Shown piece after piece: positions 51,510 to 59,163 of a DNA stretch of 64,000 nucleotides; the first letter of the stretch is position 1, and each line of letters begins with the position of its first letter. The stretch is from the NCBI GenBank assembly GCA_046518185.1, contig JBKGRZ010000002.1, forward strand, positions 62,001-126,000, given 5' to 3'. Both the position numbers and the translations under genes were made by a program. A model generated the notes under the pieces. That model saw only the letters and a program-made list of their open reading frames with translations. It was not told the DNA's origin and did no database searches. Source of the DNA: Scandinavium vulneris_A (GTDB lineage: Bacteria > Pseudomonadota > Gammaproteobacteria > Enterobacterales > Enterobacteriaceae).

Positions 51510-53728
51510 CCGTTCTTTTCCTCCTGGAGGCGGGCAGCGGCAATCACCGCCTGCCCATATGAAATTCCGCCGTCGCCTGCGGGCAGACGCTGCGGGAACA
51601 AAAGTGTAAAACCAGACAGATAAAACGCCAGCCGGGCGCGCAGCAGCCGGTTATGCAGCACACCGCCGCCGAACACCAGGGTACTTATCCCGCGTGTTTG
51701 TGCGTGATAGCGCATCATCTGCGCCAGCCCGCAGGCCAGCGCATCATGAAAAGCCCAGGCTTTATCTGCGACAGCCGCTGGCCAGTTCAGCCATTGCTGC
51801 CAGAAAATCTGTAAATTCAGCGTGTTATTGTGAAAAGGCAGCGTCAGTGGATGCTCGGTTGCGGCACCATGTTGCGCTAACGTTTCCAGTAAACAAGCCG
51901 CCTGCCCTTCATAGCTCAGCGTATCCGGCGCGCAGTCCAGCGCACTCGCCACCGCATCAAACAAACGCCCGCACGACGATGCCATAGGAGCATTGATGCC
52001 GCGGGCCACCGCCCGCGCCAGCGCCTCGACGGGATGGCGTTGTAACGACACCAACGATGCCCCTTCCGGCATAAACGCCAGACGCTGCGCCAGCAAATTA
52101 CGCCACGGCTGGCGCGCAGCAAGATCCCCACCGGGTAGCGCCACCGCCGGTAATCCACCAAGATGCTCGCATTCCCGGTAGTTCACCCGCAGGCATTCTC
52201 CGCCCCACAGTTCACCGTTTTCACCCATCCCAATCCCGTCAAGCGTCAGGGCAATCACGTCCCCACCGTCCCTCGGCCAGCCGTGTTCCGCCATGCACGC
52301 CGCGGCGTGTGCGTGATGATGTAGCACCACCTCACAGGGAAGGCCCAGCTGCTGGCCCCACTGCACGGAGCGATATCCTGGGTGCGCATCCACTACCACT
52401 TTTTCAGGCCTAAAGGCGTAAATCGACTGCATCAACGACAGCGCTTTACGCCACTGCGCCTCCACGCCCTCCTCCGACAGATCGCCCAAATGCTGGCTCA
52501 GCACCGCGTCCTGACCGCGCACCAGACAAAAGGTATTTTTCAAATCGGCCCCGCAGCACAACAACGGTGGTACATCGACAAAACCCGGCGGCAACGGCAA
52601 CGCATCCGGCACAAAACCGCGGGCCCGACGCAACATGTCGCCATTTTGCCGCACGACCGAATCATCCATGCGCTGCACGATATCGCGGTTGTGAAGCAAG
52701 AAACCGTCGGCAATATCTGCCAGATCCGTCAGGGCATCATCATTGGTTATCGCCGGAGGTTTGCCGTTCAGGTTGCCCGAAGTCATCACCAGCGGACGTT
52801 TCAGCGCCTGCATTAGCAGATGCTGAAGTGGGTTGGACGCCAGCATCACGCCGACCTCATCCAGACCCGGGGCGATGCCTTCACACAGGCCCGCTACATG
52901 CTGACTATCGACCAGCACAATCGGCGACGCGGGAGTGTTAAGCAATTTTTGTGCCTGTTTCGGCAGGGAATTATCCTCCGCCAGCATCACTGCCAGCGGT
53001 TTGGCCGGACGTCGCTTGCGTTCGCGAAGCCTGGCAACCGCCGAGACGTTTCCGGCATCGCAGGCGAGGTGAAAACCGCCCAGCCCTTTCAGGGCCACAA
53101 TGCCGCCGTTGGCCAGCCTATCCACGGCCGCCGCCAGCGCCGCGTCGCCAGTTTGATGCTGGGTTTGAGATTGCCAGCGTAGCTGCGGGCCGCATTCGGC
53201 ACAGGCCACCGGCTGAGCGTGGAAACGCCGGTCGCGCGGGTCGCGATACTCTTTTTCACAGGCGGGGCACAGTGGAAACGCCGCCATCACCGTAAAGGGG
53301 CGGTCGTAGGGCATAGCATGGATTATCGTAAAGCGCGGACCACAGTGGGTGCAGTTGATAAACGGGTAGCGATAACGGCGATGGCTCGGATCAGTAAGCT
53401 CTGCCAGACACGCCGGACAGGTGGCGGCATCCGGTACAATCTGCGTGCTCATCTGCCCGGCACCGCTTTGAATAATGGTGAAGTCGTCGGGGATGTTAGC
53501 CCAGTGGTACGGTGTGATCTCGGTGGAATCGATGCGCGCCAAAACGGGGCAATGGGCTTCAAGTTGGGCAACAAAGCCCATTTCTGCACCAACGAGGTGC
53601 ACCCGCACCCCTTCGGCATCATTACTCACATTGCCCACGCGGCCTAACCGCTGCGCTATCTGCCAGACAAACGGGCGGAACCCGACGCCCTGTACTTTGC
53701 CGCGCACGCGAATAGCCACTCCGTTCAT
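51506..53728 (-). CDS. hypF: Hydrogenase maturation carbamoyltransferase HypF
   Basis: 740 residues. An N-terminal acylphosphatase domain (about 1-90, R-V-R-G-K-V-Q-G-V-G-F-R-P) is followed by two C4 zinc fingers (C-P-A-C...C-T-H-C and C-P-A-C...C-A-E-C), a YrdC-like domain (about 190-370) and a carbamoyltransferase domain with H-H-H-A-H-A-A-A. With HypE it makes the cyanide ligands of NiFe hydrogenases from carbamoyl phosphate. ATG 53728 is the likely start; 53734 and 53803 are open alternatives. It overlaps hydN slightly upstream and nixA downstream. Confidence 0.95.
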   Translation of the reverse strand: MNGVAIRVRGKVQGVGFRPFVWQIAQRLGRVGNVSNDAEGVRVHLVGAEMGFVAQLEAHCPVLARIDSTEITPYHWANIPDDFTIIQSGAGQMSTQIVPDAATCPACLAELTDPSHRRYRYPFINCTHCGPRFTIIHAMPYDRPFTVMAAFPLCPACEKEYRDPRDRRFHAQPVACAECGPQLRWQSQTQHQTGDAALAAAVDRLANGGIVALKGLGGFHLACDAGNVSAVARLRERKRRPAKPLAVMLAEDNSLPKQAQKLLNTPASPIVLVDSQHVAGLCEGIAPGLDEVGVMLASNPLQHLLMQALKRPLVMTSGNLNGKPPAITNDDALTDLADIADGFLLHNRDIVQRMDDSVVRQNGDMLRRARGFVPDALPLPPGFVDVPPLLCCGADLKNTFCLVRGQDAVLSQHLGDLSEEGVEAQWRKALSLMQSIYAFRPEKVVVDAHPGYRSVQWGQQLGLPCEVVLHHHAHAAACMAEHGWPRDGGDVIALTLDGIGMGENGELWGGECLRVNYRECEHLGGLPAVALPGGDLAARQPWRNLLAQRLAFMPEGASLVSLQRHPVEALARAVARGINAPMASSCGRLFDAVASALDCAPDTLSYEGQAACLLETLAQHGAATEHPLTLPFHNNTLNLQIFWQQWLNWPAAVADKAWAFHDALACGLAQMMRYHAQTRGISTLVFGGGVLHNRLLRARLAFYLSGFTLLFPQRLPAGDGGISYGQAVIAAARLQEEKNG

Positions 53729-53735
53729 CACCATC

Positions 53736-54263
53736 TCAGAATGCCAGGGCTGTCCGGAGACGTTTATCCGCATTGAGCTTGTCCAGCGCCGCACGATCGA
53801 CACAGGTCAAAGCGAAGGTCGGGCACGAGGCCACACAGGCCGGGCCGTCTGCGTGCGTGTGGCACAAATCGCACTTGTTGGCCTCAGCTTTTTCCATCTT
53901 TACCTGCATCCCAAACCCATTGGTGCGCAGTATCGGGCGAACCACCACTTCCATCGCCCCATAAGGGCACGCCACCACGCAGGTTTTACACCCGATGCAG
54001 CGCTCCTGCATTACATGCACGAAACCATTTTCACGGGCAATCGCGCCGTTCGGACAAACGTTGGCGCAGGGGGCGTCCTCACATTGACGACAGGCGGTGG
54101 CCGTCGACAGATTGACGCCTTTGACAACGTGAATACGTGGTAAGAAGGTTTGCGGCGTCAGCGCCGCGCAATCCTGATCCGCCTGATGCGCGACCGCGCA
54201 GGCGATTTCGCACGTGCGACAGCCAATACATTTGCTCGCTTCCGCGATGATGAACCGGTTCAT
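53736..54263 (-). CDS. hydN: Electron-transport protein HydN (four [4Fe-4S] ferredoxin)
   Basis: 175 residues, as in E. coli. Sixteen-Cys pattern of the HycB/HydN family: C-I-G-C-R-T-C-E-I-A-C near residue 12, C-R-Q-C-E-D-A-P-C-A-N-V-C, C-I-G-C-K-T-C-V-V-A-C-P, and C-D-L-C later. Thought to carry electrons for formate dehydrogenase H. First gene of hydN-hypF behind a sigma54 promoter; here the unit also includes the nickel permease. Confidence 0.95.
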   Translation of the reverse strand: MNRFIIAEASKCIGCRTCEIACAVAHQADQDCAALTPQTFLPRIHVVKGVNLSTATACRQCEDAPCANVCPNGAIARENGFVHVMQERCIGCKTCVVACPYGAMEVVVRPILRTNGFGMQVKMEKAEANKCDLCHTHADGPACVASCPTFALTCVDRAALDKLNADKRLRTALAF

Positions 54264-54299
54264 CCATTCCTCCAGCCTTTAGCATTAAGGCCGGGGCTA

Positions 54300-54315
54300 T
54301 GCATTTTCCGCGCCA
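54300..54315 (-). promoter_or_regulatory. Sigma54 (-24/-12) promoter of hydN-hypF
   Basis: Minus strand TGGCGCGGAAAATGCA keeps GG and GC with the exact 10-base spacing of the sigma54 consensus TGGCAC-N5-TTGCA. It is 37 bases before the hydN start. In E. coli this unit is activated by FhlA with formate. Confidence 0.8.
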
Positions 54316-54358
54316 TTATTAAAATGGCTATTTATCAACGAATTAGGATTTGCATTCC

Positions 54359-54386
54359 CTGTCGTCGTCATTAATGACGACGACAG
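54359..54386. terminator. Perfect 28-base palindrome after ascG
   Basis: CTGTCGTCGTCATT (54359-54372) and AATGACGACGACAG (54373-54386) are exact complements with no unpaired centre. It ends ten bases beyond the ascG stop and faces the hydN promoter. It could terminate the ascG transcript or, as DNA, bind a dimeric protein. Confidence 0.6.
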
Positions 54387-54396
54387 TTGACGGACA

Positions 54397-55419
54397 TCAG
54401 GCGAAAGGTCCGGCGGTGACGGAGTCGCGTAAGATAAGCTCCCCGGGGAAGGATTGCTGAAGATTAAATTCACCGCCATCGAGCATAAAAATCAAACGGT
54501 TGATGGTTTCTTCAATCATCGCCGTGACCGGGATTTTGACGCTGGAAAGAGCAGGAAGGGTATAGGGCGCGAGGGCGATATCATCGAAGCCGATAACCGA
54601 CACCTGCTCCGGCACCTTCAGCCCCGCGGTTGTAAGCTGTTTGATGGCCCCGATGGCCATATCATCGTTACTGGCGACCAGCGCACTGAATGCCACCCCG
54701 CGGGCAAGCAAGGTGGCCACAGCCGTCGCCCCGGTGGCGGGCGTCCATTTTCCTTCGACAATCCACTGGTCACGCAGCGCAATATCGTGACGTTCCAGCG
54801 CCGCTTTGTAACCTGCAAGACGTTCAATCCCGGTCGGGGAATCCAGCGACCCGGTGATAAAGGCAATGTCGCGATGGCCCTGGGCAATCAACTGCTCCAC
54901 CGCCGCCTCGCTGGAGGCTTTTTGATCTGACCACACGCAGTGACTGGCGTTGCGGCGCAGTCGACGGTTGAGCACCATGATCGGCCGATCGTGACTGAGG
55001 ATTATCTCGTCCATTTCATCCGGTGTCAGAAAGCGCGGATAGATGATGATCGCGTCACAGCGCAAATCGAGCAGATACTGGATCGCCGCCCGCTCCTCTT
55101 CCGCGCTGTGTTTCCCATCGGCGAGGATCAACTGGCGGCCCTGATCTTCCGTCAGACGTGCGGCATGAAACAACAGCTCACTAAAATAGACCCCGTGATA
55201 CAGGGTGTTGGTCACTACCAGACCGAGCGTCTGGCTCTTTTTAGTCGCCAGGTTACGCGCCAATAGGTTTGGCCGATAACCGCTCTCGTCGATCGCTTTA
55301 TACACCCGATCTTTCGTTTCCTGGCTGACGTAGCCATTGCCCGACAGCACGCGGGATACGGTGGCTTTCGACACGCCAGCGCGCTTCGCCACTTCCAGCA
55401 TCGTTGCCATATTGCTCAT
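54397..55419 (-). CDS. ascG: LacI-family repressor AscG
   Basis: 340 residues. The LacI helix-turn-helix is at the N-terminus (T-M-L-E-V-A-K-R-A-G-V-S-K-A-T-V-S-R) with the hinge helix near 50, and the ligand-binding domain follows. E. coli AscG is 336 residues and starts at the equivalent of M-A-T-M-L; the in-frame ATG at 55410 may be the true start since GGATGAG lies upstream of it. Represses ascFB in the absence of arbutin, salicin or cellobiose. Confidence 0.94.
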   Translation of the reverse strand: MSNMATMLEVAKRAGVSKATVSRVLSGNGYVSQETKDRVYKAIDESGYRPNLLARNLATKKSQTLGLVVTNTLYHGVYFSELLFHAARLTEDQGRQLILADGKHSAEEERAAIQYLLDLRCDAIIIYPRFLTPDEMDEIILSHDRPIMVLNRRLRRNASHCVWSDQKASSEAAVEQLIAQGHRDIAFITGSLDSPTGIERLAGYKAALERHDIALRDQWIVEGKWTPATGATAVATLLARGVAFSALVASNDDMAIGAIKQLTTAGLKVPEQVSVIGFDDIALAPYTLPALSSVKIPVTAMIEETINRLIFMLDGGEFNLQQSFPGELILRDSVTAGPFA

Positions 55420-55483
55420 CCGTCTGAAAAAAGTGAAGGCAGTGTACTTCAGCTGCCGTGGATTTTCAGCAACCGGCGCATGA

Positions 55484-55499
55484 AGTGATCGTTATCACG
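55484..55499 (+). promoter_or_regulatory. CRP site before ascF
   Basis: AGTGA-TCGTTA-TCACG matches the CRP palindrome TGTGA-N6-TCACA at eight of ten arm positions, in the ascG-ascF divergent region. Indicates catabolite control of ascFB. Confidence 0.75.
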
Positions 55500-55559
55500 A
55501 AAACAAAATAGATCCTCTCATTCTCTTGTTTCACCACCACGATATCTTCATGATTTTGT

Positions 55560-55571
55560 GGAACCGGTTTC
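55560..55571 (+). promoter_or_regulatory. AscG operator
   Basis: GGAACCGGTTTC differs by one base from the palindrome GAAACCGGTTTC known for AscG and related LacI repressors. Lies 39 bases before the ascF start, in position to block initiation. Confidence 0.75.
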
Positions 55572-55609
55572 CTACACAAATTTTAATCACAATAAGATGG
55601 AATGATCCG

Positions 55610-57079
55610 ATGTCGAAAAATTATGCCGCGCTGGCCCGGGATGTGGTGACAGCCCTGGGCGGTGCCGACAACATCACCGCCGCGACCCACTGCATGACGC
55701 GACTGCGCTTTGTGCTTAACGATCCGACGCTGGCCGATGCCGCTACGCTTAAATCCCTCAAAGGCGTGCTTGGCGTGGTACGCAGCGATAATCAGTGCCA
55801 GGTGATCATCGGCAACACCGTTTCGCAGGCCTACAAAGAGGTCGTCAGCTTGCTGCCGGACAACCTGCAGCCCGCGGTAGACACGGGTCCGCAGAAGCTG
55901 ACGCTACGTCGGATCGGCGCGGGCATTCTGGATGCGCTGATCGGCACCATGTCCCCGCTGATCCCGGCGATCATTGGCGGTTCGATGGTGAAGCTGCTGG
56001 CGATGATGCTGGAGATGTCCGGCGTGCTGAGCAAAGGTGCGCCAACCCTGACCATTCTGACGGTTATTGGCGATGGCGCGTTCTTCTTCCTGCCGTTGAT
56101 GGTTGCCGCCTCTGCGGCGGTGAAATTCAAAACCAATATGTCGCTGGCGATTGCGATTGCGGGCGTGCTGGTGCACCCGAGCTTTATCGAACTGATGGCC
56201 AAAGCCGCGCAGGGTGAACACGTTGAGTTCGCATTGATTCCGGTGACGGCGGTGAAATATACCTATACGGTTATCCCGGCGCTGGTGATGACCTGGTGTC
56301 TGTCATACATCGAGCGCTGGGTCGACAAAATCACCCCGGCGGTAACCAAAAACTTCCTTAAGCCGATGCTAATTGTGCTGATTGCCGCCCCGCTGGCTAT
56401 TCTGTTGATTGGCCCGATTGGGATCTGGATTGGCAGCGGGATCTCCGCGCTGGTGTACACCGTCCACGGTTATCTGGGCTGGCTGTCGGTGGCGATTATG
56501 GGCGCACTGTGGCCGCTGCTGGTGATGACCGGGATGCACCGCGTGTTTACCCCGACCATTATTCAAACTATCGCCACAACCGGCAAAGAAGCGATGGTGA
56601 TGCCGTCTGAAATTGGCGCCAACCTGTCGCTCGGCGGTTCGTCGCTGGCGGTGGCATGGAAAACCAAAAACCCAGAACTGCGCCAGACGGCGCTGGCTGC
56701 GGCAGCATCGGCCATTCTGGCGGGTATTTCTGAACCAGCGCTGTACGGGGTGGCGATTCGCCTGAAACGCCCACTGATTGCGAGCCTGATTAGCGGTTTT
56801 ATCTGCGGCGCAATTGCCGGTATCGCCGGGCTGGCAAGCCATTCCATGGCCGCACCTGGGCTATTTACCAGCGTTCAGTTCTTTGACCCTGCCAATCCGA
56901 TGACCATCGTCTGGGTGTTTGGCGTGATGGCGCTGGCCGTGGTGCTCTCCTTCGTGCTGACGCTGCTGCTCGGCTTTGAAGATATTCCGGTGGAGGAGAC
57001 CTCTGCTGTTGATGGCGCGGAACACGCCCGTAAAGCACAGGGCATCTCCGTCACTGAACAACCCTTACAAGCGAGGTAA
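55610..57079 (+). CDS. ascF: Beta-glucoside PTS enzyme IIBC AscF
   Basis: 489 residues (E. coli 485). The N-terminal IIB domain (about 1-85) has the phosphorylated Cys in A-T-H-C-M-T-R-L-R-F. The C-terminal IIC domain (about 105-460) has ten or so membrane segments. Imports and phosphorylates arbutin, salicin and cellobiose, and needs a IIA from elsewhere (Crr). The ATG at 55610 (M-S-K-N-Y-A-A-L) is chosen by homology and the GATGGAATG site; the frame is open further upstream. Confidence 0.95.
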   Translation: MSKNYAALARDVVTALGGADNITAATHCMTRLRFVLNDPTLADAATLKSLKGVLGVVRSDNQCQVIIGNTVSQAYKEVVSLLPDNLQPAVDTGPQKLTLRRIGAGILDALIGTMSPLIPAIIGGSMVKLLAMMLEMSGVLSKGAPTLTILTVIGDGAFFFLPLMVAASAAVKFKTNMSLAIAIAGVLVHPSFIELMAKAAQGEHVEFALIPVTAVKYTYTVIPALVMTWCLSYIERWVDKITPAVTKNFLKPMLIVLIAAPLAILLIGPIGIWIGSGISALVYTVHGYLGWLSVAIMGALWPLLVMTGMHRVFTPTIIQTIATTGKEAMVMPSEIGANLSLGGSSLAVAWKTKNPELRQTALAAAASAILAGISEPALYGVAIRLKRPLIASLISGFICGAIAGIAGLASHSMAAPGLFTSVQFFDPANPMTIVWVFGVMALAVVLSFVLTLLLGFEDIPVEETSAVDGAEHARKAQGISVTEQPLQAR

Positions 57080-57082
57080 CGC

Positions 57083-58501
57083 ATGTTTCCTAATGGATTT
57101 TTATGGGGCGGCGCACTGGCCGCTAACCAGTCTGAAGGCGCGTATCTGGAGGGCGGCAAGGGTCTGAGCACCGTCGACACCATCCCACACGGCGCGAACC
57201 GGATGCCGGTTAAACTCGGCCAGGAAAAGCGCTTTACCCTGCGCGAGGATGAGTACTACCCCAGTCATCAGGCGATTGATTTCTATCATCGCTATAAAGA
57301 AGACATCGCGCTGATGGCTGAAATGGGCTTCACCGTGTTTCGGACCTCGATTGCCTGGGCGCGTCTGTACCCGAACGGCGATGAGCTAACGCCGAACGCG
57401 GAAGGCATCGCGTTTTATCGTGACCTGTTTGCCGAGTGCAAAAAGTACAATATCGAACCGCTGGTGACGCTATGTCATTTCGACGTGCCGATGCACCTGG
57501 TGGTGGAATACGGCTCGTGGCGCAACCGTAAAATGGTGGAGTTCTTCACCCGCTACGCCCGGACGTGTTTTGAAGCCTTTGATGGGCTGGTGAAATACTG
57601 GCTAACCTTCAATGAAATCAACATCATGCTGCACAGCCCGTATTCCGGGGCCGGGCTGGTATTTGAAGAAGGTGAAAACCAGGAGCAGGTGAAGTATCAG
57701 GCCGCGCACCATGAGCTGATTGCCAGCGCCCTGGCGACCCAAATCGCCCATGAGGTCAACCCGCAGAACCAGGTCGGATGTATGCTGGCGGGCGGCAACT
57801 TCTATCCTTATTCCTGCAAGCCGGAAGACGTGTGGATGGCGCTGGAAAAAGACCGTGAAAATCTGTTCTTCATCGACGTGCAGGCGCGTGGGGCTTATCC
57901 GGCCTACTCTGCCCGCGTGTTCCGCGAAAAAGGCGTAACCATCGAAAAAGCACCAGGCGATGATGAGATCTTAAAGCATACCGTCGATTTCGTGTCGTTC
58001 AGCTACTACGCCTCCCGCTGCGCATCGGCGGATATGAACAGCAATAACACCAACGCGGCCAACATCGTCAAATCGCTGAAAAACCCGCACATCAAGGCCA
58101 GCGAATGGGGTTGGGGTATTGACCCGCTGGGGCTGCGCATCACCATGAACATGATGTATGACCGCTATCAGAAACCGCTGTTCCTCGTGGAAAACGGTCT
58201 CGGGGCGAAAGACGTAGTAGAAGCCAACGGCGAAATCAATGACGACTACCGCATCAGCTATTTGCGCGAGCATATCCAGGCGATGGGCGACGCCATTGAC
58301 GACGGCATTCCAGTGATGGGTTACACCACCTGGGGCTGCATCGACCTGGTGGCAGCGTCCACCGGTGAGATGAGCAAACGCTACGGCTTTGTATACGTCG
58401 ACCGCGACGACGCAGGCCACGGCACCCTGGCGCGTTCGCGCAAGAAATCGTTCTGGTGGTATAAAAAGGTGATTGCCAGCAACGGAGAAGATTTGGTGTA
58501 A
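57083..58501 (+). CDS. ascB: 6-phospho-beta-glucosidase AscB
   Basis: 472 residues, glycoside hydrolase family 1. The acid/base glutamate is in T-F-N-E-I-N (near residue 178), the nucleophile in V-E-N-G-L-G (near 372), and the N-terminal F-L-W-G-G-A-L-A-A-N-Q-S-E-G is the family signature. Cleaves phosphorylated aryl-beta-glucosides made by AscF. Three bases separate it from ascF. Confidence 0.96.
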   Translation: MFPNGFLWGGALAANQSEGAYLEGGKGLSTVDTIPHGANRMPVKLGQEKRFTLREDEYYPSHQAIDFYHRYKEDIALMAEMGFTVFRTSIAWARLYPNGDELTPNAEGIAFYRDLFAECKKYNIEPLVTLCHFDVPMHLVVEYGSWRNRKMVEFFTRYARTCFEAFDGLVKYWLTFNEINIMLHSPYSGAGLVFEEGENQEQVKYQAAHHELIASALATQIAHEVNPQNQVGCMLAGGNFYPYSCKPEDVWMALEKDRENLFFIDVQARGAYPAYSARVFREKGVTIEKAPGDDEILKHTVDFVSFSYYASRCASADMNSNNTNAANIVKSLKNPHIKASEWGWGIDPLGLRITMNMMYDRYQKPLFLVENGLGAKDVVEANGEINDDYRISYLREHIQAMGDAIDDGIPVMGYTTWGCIDLVAASTGEMSKRYGFVYVDRDDAGHGTLARSRKKSFWWYKKVIASNGEDLV

Positions 58502-58507
58502 CACTCT

Positions 58508-58536
58508 TGCCCGGTGACGCTAACGCTTACCGGGCA
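58508..58536. terminator. REP-like hairpin between convergent ascB and hycI
   Basis: TGCCCGGT (58508-58515) and ACCGGGCA (58529-58536), followed by TTTT on the plus strand. Suitable as the ascFB terminator, and resembles the other REP units in the window. Confidence 0.75.
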
Positions 58537-58541
58537 TTTTC

Positions 58542-58997
58542 CTACAGGCGCTCAAACCCGCCGTCGCCCACCCAGCCTTCCAGCCGCTGATATACCGTCT
58601 CCGTCGCCGCTTTCACCTTCTCGGTCATCGGATAATAGAAGCCAACAATATCCGGCTGAATGCCAAGGAAAATCACTTCACTCGCATCCTCTTTCAACTG
58701 ATCGATCAGGTAGTTGAGCGGCATGTTGTGCGTGGTCATCAGGAACATCTCGGCAATATCATCGGGATCGACAATCCTGATATCACCCGGCTCCAGCCCC
58801 ATCTCAGTGGCATCGACAATCAGCAAACGCTGCGGATGCATCTCACGGATGGCCGCGACTTCTCGTTCCGGTGCGCTGCCGCCGTCGAGCACCAGCCAAT
58901 CCCCTTTCGGCGCTGCGGCGCACATTTCCGCCAACAGCGGCCCCGCGCCGTCGTCGCCCATCATGCTGTTACCGACACACAGTAATACGTTGGACAC
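58542..58997 (-). CDS. hycI: Hydrogenase 3 maturation endopeptidase HycI
   Basis: 151 residues (E. coli 156). Nickel-dependent check protease that removes the C-terminal peptide of HycE. The family motif G-N-S-M-M-G-D-D-G-A-G-P is at residues 9-20; the aspartate there and a later one in V-D-A-T-E-M bind nickel. GTG start at 58997 with GGGAG six bases upstream. In E. coli it directly follows hycH as the last hyc gene; here a divergent regulator gene separates them, so it must have its own promoter or long read-through is lost. Confidence 0.94.
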   Translation of the reverse strand: MSNVLLCVGNSMMGDDGAGPLLAEMCAAAPKGDWLVLDGGSAPEREVAAIREMHPQRLLIVDATEMGLEPGDIRIVDPDDIAEMFLMTTHNMPLNYLIDQLKEDASEVIFLGIQPDIVGFYYPMTEKVKAATETVYQRLEGWVGDGGFERL

Positions 58998-59163
58998 GTT
59001 TTTCTCCCAATAAAGTTGGCCTGAATGAGCAAACTACCCATTGATATCAACGAATGATCCTAAGGGGGTATCTTATATTGCACGCAGCCCGCAAATACTG
59101 ATCTCAAATAGCATTGCAGATGCAACCCGCCGCGCTGCAATTTCTCGAAAACAGGCTAACGCG

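Noticed and set aside
59041..59163. Upstream extension of the FhlA-like protein (41 residues)
   Set aside because: Lies in the divergent promoter region with hycI, has no good ribosome site, and the residues look non-coding.
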